Assembly: GCA_026874595.1 (NCBI GenBank)
Contig: CM049306.1
Span: forward strand, 85,218,142-85,282,141
From: Sipunculus nudus
Lineage: Eukaryota; Annelida; Sipuncula; Golfingiida; Sipunculidae
Length of the DNA stretch: 64,000 bases
Direction of reading: 5' to 3'
The position numbers and the translations under genes were made by a program. Every line of letters begins with the position of its first letter. Position 1 is the first letter of the stretch. The notes beneath the pieces are model-generated. The model had not been told where the DNA came from, did no database searches, and saw nothing but the letters and a program-made list of their open reading frames with translations. Positions 21,481-34,620 of the stretch are shown here, in pieces.

Positions 21481-23887
21481 TCGTATATCCAAAACAAATG
21501 ATTGTTTGTTGATTTGGATACAATAACTGACTTATAATGATTGATTCTCTATTTTCAGGAATGCTGTTGCAACTGTTTCTCTTGCTTTAAATATTAAACG
21601 ATAATAACAAATACAAGAATATTGAAGTTCTAGGGTGATTCTCAGCAAAAATAAAAATTTCCCTGGGTTCTGAAAAAAATAAAATAAAGTGCATATGCAC
21701 ATACACGTGTGCACCGTTTGTCAAGAGGACTGCCAAATCATCCGGCGCCCGTCCCTTTATCTAAATTCTGGCTTCGCCCATGTAAATATTTAGTAAAAAC
21801 TATAAACTTATTTATTTTACATGAATTGTACACATAGTTATTATAACTAATCGAGGCACTCTCCATGGCTCCGGTGATGGCGTACGGGAGGTATAGCAGA
21901 ATGATAGTAAAACCCACTTACAAACAGCTTATAGGCGGAAAGCCTGTACCTTAACTGTCAGCTTTTACAACAGGGGTTGTTTAGTCGGTACTTTGGCAGG
22001 AGCAGCTCGTAAAATTTAGGCAAGCAATGGAAAATGCAACGTTTCTTTGCCAAAAGACGGCCGGGTTTTTGTATTCAAACTCGTTTGCATCAACCGTCTT
22101 TTAACTGTGATAGTTGCACAAGAAAGTAGAAAAAAGTGTTGTTCAAGCGGTGATAGATCATGGAGAGTATCCTGCGCTCATTTCATAATAATGGAATGAT
22201 AGTTGGCACGCACCAGGCGCTCCAGATGGCTCCCTAATGTCGCTTCTACTCCTCATTTTCTGGCCCTTTGGGCGAAAAGACGCTACCACCGATCGTTATC
22301 CTTTTTCCCTTCCTCCCATAAAGCTCGCCTATCATTTAATTTTTCGACTGAACTTGTGGCACAGTCGATTTTTGTTTCACTAGTATTTTTTCAATAGTCG
22401 GCCGAGCGTACGGTTGACTTTTGCTTGAAATATCGAATCTTTGAATCGCGGATAGATCTTCCAGCATAGTAAATAAGTTCTCAGTCCTTCTTAGGAACAT
22501 ATATAGTGCATACAGATCGGCATGAAGTTCTTCTACCCTGATATCATGTATTGAAAACGTGACCTTAGTTTCTCCCCTTCTAATTGTATCCGTGTATAAA
22601 TCCCTAGCAAGCTGCATGCACAATCAAATGTATTTTCAGAACATGCATGCATCACTGAATCGACCTTAAATAGAATTGAAATAAACCTTGACATATTAAA
22701 ATAGCAGTATTTGTGCAATGACTTTGGTATAAAAATACTAGATATGGGAGAATTATCCGAGAAATATTTACAAATAAACGTATTTCAATGAAGTGCATTG
22801 AGAAATATCTCTTCCAAAGTTTCACAATAATAAGATTCACGAGCTTGAGTGGTCAGCGAAAAGAGAATAACATATATTTGAAGTATTTATTCATGGATCG
22901 TAGAGGAAACTGGGTTAAAAAGTACAAAGGGAGCGACTTAAATAACTTAAAATATCATTTAAACAAAATCCGGCCGTGCATCAGTAAGCTTTACGGAGCT
23001 GTTACTGTAGGTTTATTTTAGGGTTGCCTTCGGCGGTAATTTGGTATGCGTCCCGTTTAAACTGAAACCGATAAAAATGGACTTAACTCCTGTATTGTGC
23101 TGAGCTTGACAGGCTTCCAGGAAGCTATATTGTTGCCAGTAAACACCAACATCAACCGGTCGTTGACCGGACGTTTAGAATAAAGGTTTCCGTGTTATCT
23201 TTAGCGTAGTAATTCCTATGCGGGAAAGCAAATTCTGTCAGGCTTTTTAAGAAAATGTAAAGGCCTTTACGTAAGACAAAAAAAAATTCATAAAAGACGG
23301 CTCAACATGGTTTTGTGTATACAGCCGTGTGTTGAAACAAATATCTTTTCAATTCCCTATTCCTTGTAGGCCATTCTGTCTGCGCGTAATGTGACATAGA
23401 ATGGCTCTTCTCTTCAACACTCCCTTGCTACAAGGATTAGCGGATGGCTGAGGCATGGCTGTCCAGCATTCCTACTTTCTCTGACGAACTTTTGTATCAG
23501 TCTTATATGCCATACTTTTTTTTCAAATTACATTTGTTTCGGTTTCGCGATGCAATATTCAAATTTTAAAATGCCGTGCACATTGGTGTGATCTGGTGTT
23601 TGTGCTATTATTTCATGTCCTACTTTTGTCCTGCTTTATCTACATTCCCATTTCTACTTTTCTTTTACTTAAACTTCATCTGACCTTTTCATAAGGACGA
23701 GCTAGGCAGCCTGATGAAAATTAGAGAATAAGCATAATGCAAATATATATTCATACATTACATTTCAAACTTTCTTATATGCCACTCCAACAGAAATCAA
23801 AGATCAATTCTTGTAAGCCTATAGGGAGAGCCCAGGGAACGGGTGCGAGACCCTTTAACTGGAGCGCTCGGGGGGCTTAATACATCT
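21481..23887. other. Unique DNA with GC-richer islands; no gene recognised
   Basis: No repeat or exon is identified. The interval about 21850-22420 is less AT-rich than its surroundings and has several CpGs, as has 22960-23480. These could be conserved noncoding elements. Frames of 60-95 codons here are on both strands and unrecognised. Confidence 0.35.
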
Positions 23888-23888
23888 C

Positions 23889-23941
<53 letters not shown>
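23888..23941. repeat. (GA)n microsatellite
   Basis: A GA tract of about 54 bases with one interruption. Confidence 0.9.
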
Positions 23942-23943
<2 letters not shown>

Positions 23944-26900
23944 CTTTCTGGGCCCATTAACATTTTGATTTGAAGTCACCTTACTTATTCTGAACCTTAA
24001 GTGTCATCCAAGTGGACAGTGATAACAGGTATACGTCAGACCAAAAAACTTTTAATGTTCTTGGAACAAATATATGATGTAAGCGGGTGAATTTTTTTCA
24101 CAAGTCGAGACTCAATACGAGGAATTTTGTTAGCTTGCCAAGAAAATAAAAAAATGTGGCTTTCAATTCTTGAATCGGTGTAAATGATCAACAAGTATCT
24201 GTCCATTTTCCTTACCTTTAAAGATTCCTTCTCCATTTACAATAAAAAAATGATCCACGAAAAACAAGATCGGTCTGATCGATTTTACAATGTCTGAGCC
24301 GCCAAGTTCATGCAGTCTGAGAATAGAGGCTTGCGTTTTGAAAAACAATATGTTTAAGGTACCATAATCATATCACTGTTGTCAAACGATTACCCTCGAT
24401 ATGTATAAAAATGTATTCTGAACGTAACGGAGAGTAACGATCAGTACAGCTGTTCAAGAGACCGGGTCAGTCATAAAATGATTGACAACGAATTTTAATT
24501 GATCTGACATTTTACGCTTCTGACCATGCATGCCTGAATATACAGGCAGTGGAACCCAACATAAATATATTTATTGACTTTACACAAAAGAATCGGCTAA
24601 AATGAGCGTAAAGATGACATGCGGGACGTGTTCATCACCTTTAACTTGTTTGGAATAGGAAATTTAACAATATGGGAAATTATGCTACGTTTAGGTCATA
24701 AATTGGAAAGCAATCTCACATGAAGCACTTGACAGTAATGCAAATTTACAATTATTTGGGTACAAAGCCCGCATGAAGTTGACATGTGACGGATGATATG
24801 TTTCATATGTGATTTTATTCCATTATTTGTATTTATTTAGTTGAATTGGTTTATCTATCACGGGGGTGGGATGGGGGTTAAAATGACTAATTTGAAGGTC
24901 AACAGAATTTTGGTAATGGAGTTGTATTGCATAAGGTACTTTGTTTTCCAATGAGCGTTTGTATATTTTTTGTAATGTACCATTGCGGTATGAACATATA
25001 TTATTGATTAATAAAATAAAAAAAATAAAAAAATATGTGATTTTAGTAGCCAGTAACAAATGCGCATGTTTGAAAAAAGAAAATGTTTTGCAATGATGCA
25101 ACTGGATGAGTCTGAATGCTGTACCGAAGTAATAAACCATTCCTTTTACACGTTTGCTCTCGTGGTTGAGGATTAAATCAAACATGATATTATGAAGGAT
25201 CGATTCCTTTTATATGGATCAGAATAAAATATGTTGGATCATGTTACATGAAATCAATATTTTTATGACAGGTAATGAAAAAAAAGTAAAATTATAAATA
25301 TTTATATGCGCCAAACGCATGAGGATCTCGCTTTATTGCATCATGTTCTGTATGTTACACATATACATATATATCGTATCTGAATGGATTTTTTAATTTG
25401 TGAAAAAAAATTGAGAATTTTCCTGCCAGATGAGTTGAAAGTTATTTTTGGGCCGTGAAGGTATCGATTTACAATAGCTTCATACATGATCACGGGACGC
25501 AGTTCATCCAAATTTTACTTTGATTTTGATCACTAGGTGCGGTAATGGTGAGAGGAATTGGATGGGGGAGGTTGTATTTTGCTAAACGAATTAACTAAAA
25601 AGAAAAAAAAAAGCTAAAGAAAAGCTATTTAGGCCTACCCTAATCTGCATCGCGTTTTATTTTATCTACAGTTTAAATATTGCGTGCCCATGCATGCTTC
25701 TCTCGTACACAACTTGTCATTTTAAATGTACAGATTGTCTAATTTTACCGGTGTTATCATTCCGGATGATTTACTTTTACTGGTCATAAGGGGTAATATA
25801 TTGTTGGTGATTCGATTGAAGCATAGAAATAAATCTTTCTTTTTAATTTTATTATGACCAAATAGATGTCACGCCGAAAGCCCTTCGCTTGATGCTGAGA
25901 AGCCGGGAACTTCTGTCTTTCTGTCTATCAACCTACGACACATGACCAGAAGTCGATTAAAACCTTCATCTAAAGTGTAATGTGTACATGATTAACCCCT
26001 ATTGTCTGTGACTGATTTAAGCATGTTTGACCTGACATATGACCCAGTAAATGACCCTTTTGCATGGTTAGTGAATGTGAACAACATCTCGATCCCTTGG
26101 CACTCATTTCTTATGTCAGTATGCTATAATGATTAATCCCCAAATTCATCGAAGTAATCCTTTTGCAAAATGTTGAAATGACCACAACAAGTGTCGCTGC
26201 AAATCATCGTGCATTTATAACATCTTAAAAAATCATTGAAACGGTTGTATCACGTAAACTATCCAAGGAAGCTACAATACCACGTCATAGACATTACACC
26301 GCATAATAGATCGACAGGTTTATCACTATTTAAAATATGTTTCACTGACAGATTCCTTCTGTTTGTTATATTATGAATGTATGTTGTCGATGCATATACT
26401 CTGTATTTGCTCCTTATACTTATTTTATTTGTAATTTACACATTTCAGGCGTAATAGCTCGATTTCGGCGTGAAAGCGTGCTCAGTGAATGAATGTGTGC
26501 AGGAGGCTTATCTTCTGTGACCTTCTGATAGACCATCTGTGTGGAGAATGTTCCCGGCTAGCAGGTTGTTTCTCTTAACCCCACCCCTAAGAGATGCATT
26601 GACTGCCACCTGTTGGTAAATTTCATGACTAATTGATCAGTATCAAAGCGGACCATTTCATCAATAGGCAAGAAGCATTCAGCTCTTAAGGATACAAATA
26701 TAACCCTTATGGAAAAGAATAATATGTCTTTTATGATATATTTAAAGTTACGTTCTTTGTCAGAAATGCAGCAAAAAGTGATTTTCTTGGTCAGAGCCGG
26801 ACAAACTGTAAATATTATATGACATGAAGCTTTATTTCCATGATATACAAAATAACTATCGAATATTAAAAAAAACTTTAAAACTTTAAGATTAAATATG

Positions 26901-27510
26901 TTGCGGCTCACACAAAGCAATACAGCAAAACTCTTAACTATCCTTGCTAGGATCTGCTTATATTAAGACAGAAGTGTCATATCTGTCATCTAACAGCATT
27001 CATGCCCGAAGAATGTGGGCATATTCGGATGCACTGGTGCAGATCTAACTGTTTTACACCCTAATTTATTTCAGTGAAATATTTCATTACCCTGTACTTT
27101 TAAGATTTATTTGAGATTTCGGACAAATTTTTACACTTGTTATATTTATATTACAGGAAATTTCCCGAACGGTTTTGATTATAGCCTATCTTTCCTCAGT
27201 TCTCTTCATTTACTACAGAGTGAATTTTCTTAAGGTCAACTAAATTCATTAGAAATGAAAATAAAAATGCAATATGGTTGACCTAAGAAAATCTAACAAC
27301 TTAAGGAGTTGTAGACCATAGCAAAGTATAACAAATTAGTGTACATGCATGGTCATTTGTGTACAGACGAGAGGAGTTAATGCATTCATACAGTAGCAGG
27401 CTTACACGTTCTTCTTTTCCATCTACAGTATATCCTACAAGCTCTAGTTTTAGAATTTAATTCTTTTGATAACCGAAAGAGCTAGCCCTTTTCAGATACT
27501 GTTATATCAA
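23942..27510. other. Gene-free, AT-rich unique DNA
   Basis: No exon, RNA gene or repeat family is recognised. The 120-codon frames at 24823-25185 and 26558-26920 (minus) have no domain signature and AT-driven composition. Confidence 0.4.
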
Positions 27511-27725
27511 CAGAAGCGGATCCGGGGGGGGGGGGGTCCAGGGGGTCCGGACCCCCCCCCCCCCCTCTTTTTCACCCGAAGCAACCTTTTTTAAGGAGTT
27601 TTAGACATAATTTTGCGGCCTGGAACCCCCCCTTTTCCAGACCTGATGACCTTTTTTTAGGATGTTCATTTGTCGTCCTTGGTTGGACCCCCCCCCCCTT
27701 TTCCTTAATCCTGGATCCGCCCCTG
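27511..27725. mobile_element. Small CAG..CTG MITE with G/C homopolymers
   Basis: The left end is CAGAAGCGGATCC, the right end GGATCCGCCCCTG, imperfect terminal inverted repeats. ATCAA at 27506-27510 is repeated at 27726-27730, a 5-bp target duplication. The inside is dominated by runs of G and C and two diverged halves. It is too short to code. The superfamily is not certain. Confidence 0.7.
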
Positions 27726-27730
27726 ATCAA

Positions 27731-29039
27731 GGCTTCCGTATTGGCCCTGCTTAGATCACCAATATCAAACGCATGAAGTTGCTAAAATATCACGTCTATT
27801 TAATTTACAAACAATGTTAAAACATGGCAACGTTGCTTCTTATTTAATTTACGGTAATAATTTTATTAACATTTAAATTTACTTGGTTCAAGTACCGTAT
27901 ATTCCTTTATACAATTCCGCCAGGACAACCAAATCAGAGAATGTCCAGTGAACAGAATTTATCTGCCCCGGCAGACTGGATGTTGCAGAGGAGAGCACAT
28001 CGGGGCCATCAGACGAACGGAATAACGGACCCGCTGTCTTGCATCAAGAACAATATTAAAACAGTTCTTCTGGAAGTGGTCTGGGAAAGAACACATAAAA
28101 ATAGCCATGAATGACACGGCGAGGTGGCAAACGGCCGGCGTATTGTCGAATGACAGCTTTTGTGTTTCCCCTTTTATAAAGTAAAAATGGCAGAGTGCTG
28201 TCCGCGTGGACATGGCAGCACGGTATTAAAGTAATGTGCTCTGTTCCGCGCAATCCCACGGGGCTGTCAATAAACAGCGGCTGGGGAGCAGACGATGAAA
28301 TATGTACACGGGCACAGACAGAGGGCAGCAGCGACACGTGTGCGTTTAAGCAGTAATCGTTTAGTCCCTGCCACCGTTTACGATCTCTGCTTGTTTAACC
28401 AAATCAACTGCACATATCACCATGACACGCTTTAACAAAAGAAAATATTAGCCTTGTACATTTCATATCCTGACAAATGACCTTATATACTTCACCTGTT
28501 GTTTAATAGGTTAATGTTTAGCTTTTGCATGCATTGCTAATATTTTAATTTGAAATCCAATTATCTTAGAATGAAGTTGTGGGTTTTTGTTCAAAATTGT
28601 CATGACTAGCCCTTTTTTTTGGAAAAGCGATGTCTGATATGGCAGTGGGGTTTGTTTCTACAACGCCTTTGGTTTCTATATCAGATCAATTCGTTCTCAC
28701 TTTATATCTATTCTTTATTAATTCGCTCTGGTAAGTTAATTACTTGGTAATTTATGTTTGAATGTAACCGGGCCTAAATTCCCAATTAGTTTATTTTAAA
28801 ATGAAATCCTATCGATCTGACAGCGGGGGTCTACGTCAAGCGGAGGTCATGCTCTTATTCCTTTAATGAAAGTATATTTCATTTATTTAAAATTTTAAAA
28901 TACTAAATATATCATGAGTCATTTTATAAAAGTAAAAGTCGACCTGTTCAAACATACTGGCCACAGTTGCATTTCCCCATTTAAAATAGTACTAACTAAC
29001 GTTAGGTAAATCATACTGATATTTCATCTTATTCGGTTA
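27731..29039. other. Unique DNA including a GC-richer island at about 27930-28400
   Basis: The island has a markedly higher GC and CpG content than its flanks and no repeat character. Overlapping minus-strand frames (27959-28213 and 28056-28337) have no family signature or splice pattern I can defend. A regulatory element is plausible, and an unknown exon is possible. Confidence 0.3.
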
Positions 29040-29270
29040 CGAGTTTTTCGTCTGATCAAGCTATGTACACGATTTAGATCCAGACAAACGATATTTTGTC
29101 TGGTTAAGGCACACGATTTTTGTCTGATCCAGTAACATGATATTTCGTCTGATCCAGTTACATATTATTCTGTCTGATCAAGGCACGCGATTTTTCGTCT
29201 GATCCAGTAACACGATATATCGTCAGATGCAGGTAGAAATATTTCATATGATCGAGGTTGTGATATAACG
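29040..29270 (+). repeat. Minisatellite, unit about 31 bp (62-bp pairs)
   Basis: The phrase CGATTTTTCGTCTGATC, alternating with CCAGTAACA or AAGGCAC, recurs about seven times with substitutions. Alternation of two unit types gives a 62-bp higher period. Confidence 0.75.
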
Positions 29271-30109
29271 TATGACCCTTCGAGTTCTATCGGCTTTACA
29301 TTTTGCCTTTCTAGCCTTTCTGTCTATTTTTCTGATAATAACCGAACTGCTCTTTCCCCTGCAAGTATGTTTGGATAAATAAATCGTGACATTAACAGGA
29401 TCGAAAAAGCCCAAGACCTTATTCCATTCAATCGTGGGTTAGAGAACTTTTAAAATGGCTGGCTAGGAATCTCCTTCAAGACGTTCAGGACCTCTTTTGG
29501 TAGACGGCGTCATTTAAAGTCTAAATTATTGAGCAACCACACTCAGATAACAGTCAACATATTACAGTTACTTTTTGGAAGGGCACCACCGCTTGCGAAC
29601 ACCAAGAAGGAATAATATTAAAACCCTGCGTTGGTTTTTATTATTTTTTCTCTCAGCAATATAATTAATTAGCCTCTTGGTTCAACTGTTGTTCACTGCA
29701 TGCACAAAGGGAAAATACGACCCGTAAAGTGAAAGTGTGGACAGAATGTATACAGCGTATGTATGTATATATAAACATTCTTACATATACATACAGGGGC
29801 GTCAATACAGGGGGTGGGGGGGGGGGGGGGTAATATCTTTTAGCACGGGGGATAGTCAATGTTACCATCCCCCCTGTTATTCAGAGAATATTATTTATAT
29901 ATTGAAAATAAAAACTAGTAATAATTAGAATTATAGACTTTGGTTAAATTTCTAACACTATGAAGTATCATATATCCAAACCTGGTTTAGAATTATCCTA
30001 TACTGAAAACATAGTATTATTACCTATTTTTTTAAACTTATACTTCATTGTAATATATTTATAATGTGTCACACAGACAATAAAACTTATAATACTTTTA
30101 TTAACCTCC
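29271..30109. other. No gene; includes a G-rich CAGGGGCGTC fragment near 29797-29880
   Basis: Unique DNA with a G homopolymer at about 29811-29830, preceded by CAGGGGCGTCAATACAGG. That resembles the end motif of the MITE at 27511, but a clear partner end and target duplication were not found. Confidence 0.4.
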
Positions 30110-31860
30110 CACACCTAGGCGAGATTGAAATTTTAATTTTGCCTAGGCGAGATTAAAATTTCAATCTCGCCTAGGCGGATTTAAAATCTGCCTAGGCGAG
30201 ATCAAAATCCTGTTATGATTATATGTAGGATTTCAATTTCGCCTAGGCGGATTTTAAATCTGCCTATGCCAGATTGAAATTCTGATTTTGCCTAGGCCAG
30301 ATTAAAATCCTAGCTTTTAATCTGCTTCATTCAATTCTTTGTTTTAATCATGCTGATTGTCTCATAATAACTGCAGTTTATTCTCACATTTGGCGTGGAG
30401 AGATTTATCTGTTTAGAATTGTATATCTGGAGATCTTAATGAATTGGACCATTTTAGGAATATAAGATCTGCCCCGGCCAACAAGACGGAAATTTTGATT
30501 TTGCTTTGTTTTAAGTGTAAGTCTTACAGATACTATAGAGATTGAAAGATCAGTTTATTAAGAACACTATATCTTAATGAACATAAAAAATAAGTGGATT
30601 TTTATAATAACTGATGCTAAAGAATGCTTTACAGAAGTGATGGAGTTTTTTCTGACAGGTGGGTGAAATTTAAAAAAAAAAAAAAAAAACAGATATATTT
30701 TCAGTCTGCTTTTTTCAGTATTCAGCATTTAATTTTTGCCTTGGCAAATAACATTAATTTTGGCTTTTATTAGCTGAAGGGGCAAGGAAGATACAGGTAT
30801 TTGAATATTTTAGTTATTTATATTTTTTATTATAAATGGTGCATACTGCATATTTTAGATTGTGATTACCATGTAGTTATAGAATTGCTAAATGTTAAAT
30901 ATAATAAGAGAGTATCTTTTTATACATGTGTTCTTGTTAGTTACTCTAACATATATATAATATACATTTCCTAATCTGTTTAATTCCCTCATTTATATAT
31001 AGAATAATATCTGTAATTTTTTGCAGCTACTCAATGTTCTGAGGCTCAATGTTCTTGTGTCCACTTAAAAGAAATAGGAAAAAATATGAGATATTCTTAA
31101 GTAGACTAATGTATTTCAGGATATTTTAAAATAAACTGTTTCTCTTGGTAACATCTAAACTAAAATATTCAGATATTCTCATGTAAACTTGTGTATTTCA
31201 GTTTATCCCAAAGTGAACTGGTTGCCTTCTGGATATCCCAATGTGAACTAGTGTACATTGGAATATTCCCATCTCAATAGTGACTATCCCCATCGCAACC
31301 GTTAAGATGGTGATTCCCATCTCAACTAGTCGAGTTCGAATTCAACTGGATTCCCATCTACACTGTGACATATATGTATATTTTTTTATCAACATTTTGT
31401 GTGAAAATGTGCTGTAGAACATTATATGTAGAATATTAAAATTAAAATATTTGGTAGACTACCAGTTTTACAGATGTGTACATTAACATATTTCATGTTG
31501 TTTTGTCAGTCTGCTAAAATTAGATTGCTATTAAAAATATTAAAAATAAAAGGACAACCCCAGTAAAATCCTGAGTGTAATAAATCAGAATTTATTTTAA
31601 TCTCAAGTAAACTGTTTTAGTCACTAATCACCAAGATTAAACTAAAGAATTGAATGAAGCAGATTAATAGCTAGGATTTAATATTGCCTAGGCGAAATCA
31701 AAATTTCAATCTGGCATAGGCAGATTTTAAATCCGCCTAGGCGAGAATGAAATCCTACATATGATCATAACAGGATTTTAATCTCGCCTAGGCAGAATCA
31801 AAATTTCAATCTTGCCTAGGCAGATTTTAAATCCGCCTGGATTCTAATTTCGCCTGTGAC
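30110..31860. mobile_element. Fold-back element with about 220-bp inverted ends of GCCTAGGC subrepeats
   Basis: The left arm (about 30113-30345) is a series of GCCTAGGCGAGATT and GCCTAGGCGGATTT units joined by AT-rich spacers. It ends with AATCTGCTTCATTCAATTC. The right arm (about 31640-31857) is its reverse complement, beginning GAATTGAATGAAGCAGATT. Each arm also contains internal inverted units around the palindrome GCCTAGGC. The 1.3-kb middle is AT-rich and has no useful open frame; near 31225-31370 it has repeated CCCATCTCAAC/CCCATC phrases. Long structured inverted ends without a transposase are typical of fold-back or MULE-derived non-autonomous elements; the superfamily is unresolved. 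Confidence 0.75.
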
Positions 31861-33180
31861 ATATATATCGGAAATACGCCACATTATCAAAACGCTAGCA
31901 TTTATCAATGACATATACAATAACATTAAAAAACTAAACATATATTTTATGTTGCACTGTCCGTCTCCGTTCAAATTAAAACCCGGGGAGTTTATTGACT
32001 AACAAAAACAGAAGGATTGCCGTAGAGATCGCCTAACCTCAGGGTTGTGTGCCACACAAAACAATGTGCAATGTACAATCTCATTTATTAGAGAGGTTGT
32101 CGGGAGAGGGAGAGTCGGTGTGACGTCACGACAGACCTTGAGTTCTGCTAATGCAGGAACTAACGTATTTATTCTACCCAAGTATTGACAATGGCTCTTA
32201 AACATGATGACGTAATTCGATTAGCTCCAAGGTCGCCAAGCGGTGATTGGGAAAGACCACGTGACAGGCTTTAGGCCTAAATACCGGGGAGACTTGCATC
32301 GTGTATATAGCTGGACATTAGCTGTACTGTACCATACAAGCCCATACACCATGTATAAAGGCTTGTATGGTAAACTGTCTTTAATTGGACCATTCATTGT
32401 TAAAACAAGTTGTCCACCAGAGGAAAAAGCAGAGTAAAGATTTACTTAACGCATGTAAATTAATATAAATTTTCTTAACTGTGGTGACTTTTATAGACAG
32501 AATTGCCTGCATCATGACCTGTTTTACTGACTTTTCTTTGGTTATCAAGGATAAATAAACACATAAATTTTTATATTCGACCTCCATAACCTCATTTTTA
32601 GCCGACCTTAATCAAAAGTACAATAAATATTAAATATGGATTGATTTCATAACATCCAACACAAGAGGTAAAAGGCGAGTATATATTCACTAGGCTGATA
32701 AAATAAGGCGTAAATCATTCCCTGAGCATATCACTTGGGATGCTAAATGAACCCGAATAAGTGAGTGTTACGGAACATTACATGTTTCTTAAAGCAAGGG
32801 ATGCCCAAATCCTTTCAACCTGATAATCAGATACAATGAGTCGCCATATATACCTCCCTGATTTGTTTTCATTACTTAATTAAATTCATAATATTTGATG
32901 AAATTCCCTGACTTTTCAATTACATCTAAAAAAAATGTTCCCCAGCCTATTGTTGACCGCTTGCAAACCTGATGCCTCTCCATGCATGAACTATGATGAC
33001 GTAGTAAGCCATGAATGACAGACTAGAACTGATATATTTTTATTTATTGTATCATCAGACTGAAAATTGGGGATAATACATATACACGACCGCCCCAGAG
33101 AATCCTGCGAGCGAGATAACTCGAACAGCATTTCACAGATCTTTTGCAAGCGTGTGATCCTTATAGATATATTGATAAGG
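31861..33180. other. No gene recognised
   Basis: Unique DNA. A GC-richer part lies at about 32000-32430. Short frames on both strands are unrecognised. Confidence 0.35.
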
Positions 33181-33960
33181 AGACGAAGAATATTAAAATG
33201 GTGTCATGACCTTTACTAGGTGAGTGACTTTGACCATGAATAGGTCCATTTTTGTGAAAATCACACAAATATGAAATACCTAAAAAGGCTAGACAGATTG
33301 TTCCGAAAATCGTTTGGACGGAACATCTTGGAAAGCGTTGTCTTCAACGGGAGAACTGGTGGCACTATTAATAGGGCTTTTCTTGTCTCTACGCCATATA
33401 ATACCCGATCACTGCCATTTGATAATATCGTGCCCGATATTATAAAACAGATAGACCGATTTCTAGCATATTGTACACACGCATATATATGGGTCATTGG
33501 ATGAGGCCTATTTAAATTGGAGTCATGACCCTTACTATGAGTGGCCTTGACCTTGAATTCTTCAATATTTGCTGAAAATCACACAACAAAATTATTGGAT
33601 GGATGTATTGTTCTGAAAACCAAAATGAGAGTTCTCAGATAGCAACTTGTTGGACGAGTTCGAAATACAGTGACATCACATTGTTCTTCAAATTAAAATC
33701 AGCCGATATGTAGGATTATTGTGAACTCCATGACATTTCCCCCCTCAAAGTTGACACACAAATTGTTTCCAAAAATGTTTGAATTTTGGAGACCTTGACC
33801 TTGGTCTTCAAGGTTAAATGTATGGAAACAGAACTTTTGTAAATCTCATCTTTTCCCCCTCAAATTTGACATAGAAAATATATCCGTCAATATCTCGGAC
33901 ATGTTTTGGGAAAAAAACTGATCTTGACCTTGGCTATCAATGTTAAATATGCGGAAATGT
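33181..33960 (+). repeat. Diverged tandem repeat with GACCTTGACCTT boxes
   Basis: Units of roughly 300 bp or less contain GTCATGACC(T/C)TTACTA, TGACCTTGA and GAAAATCACACAA (about 33205-33270 and 33510-33590). They are followed by weaker GACCTTGACCTTGG copies at about 33790 and 33920. They resemble the boxes in the repeat at 39290-40035. Confidence 0.45.
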
Positions 33961-34029
33961 CGGATTTTTGTTACGCTCTTTACACAGCGCTTTAACTATA
34001 GGTCTACTTCCTATATGGTAAGCGCTGTT

Positions 34030-34620
34030 TGTTATGACCTCGTATCCTGAATTGCTACACCAGAGGGGAGCACTGTATTTTTGTCCAATCAGATGAGACC
34101 TCGTACTGGAAGACACGGGCAAGCGAAGAATACACGGAGCCAATCATGTTCATTTCGTTTTGAGTGACAGCTCATCGCACGGTAACCGTATGAACAGGCC
34201 ACAGGCTCAGAGAGAATTGCCGCAGACGTGGTTTACTTAGGGGTTTGGGCACATAGGATGCCCGGTCGGTGAGCTGTAATTCAAACGAAACGTAACAACA
34301 AAGGCTGCGTGCACACCTCGCTGGCTGGTTTCAGCTCTGCAGACACCAGACACATGGCTACGCTTACACAGTCTTACTGTCAGAATCGAATCGGTCGATG
34401 ATGCGAGAATGCAGAGGGAGCAATTAAAATTCGAACGTAAACTTGTCTTCAAACGGCGCTTGAAGCGCAGCTATGGGCGGAGCCAGGATGCCTGTCGCGT
34501 GTTTGTTTATTGGCATCTGGTTGGCTGCTTGTCACATCATGCGCACGTTTTGTTCAGCGGACAACGAACCGCCATCTGGTGTCTAAATATATCATAAACG
34601 GTCAAAGCTGGCAGAGTGAA
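34030..34620. promoter_or_regulatory. CpG-richer island with CCAAT boxes; candidate promoter or enhancer
   Basis: Two CCAATCA motifs (near 34084 and 34140), a GGGCGGAGCC GC-box near 34475, TGCGCACG near 34540 and many CpGs occur in a region whose flanks are AT-rich. This looks like a promoter of an exon outside the detectable set or of a noncoding transcript. No start site can be proven, and the overlapping frames at 34237-34452 and 34409-34597 are not convincing exons. Confidence 0.3.

Noticed and set aside
24823-25185. 120-codon minus-strand frame considered as a gene
   Set aside because: AT-driven composition, no motif and no splice or promoter context.
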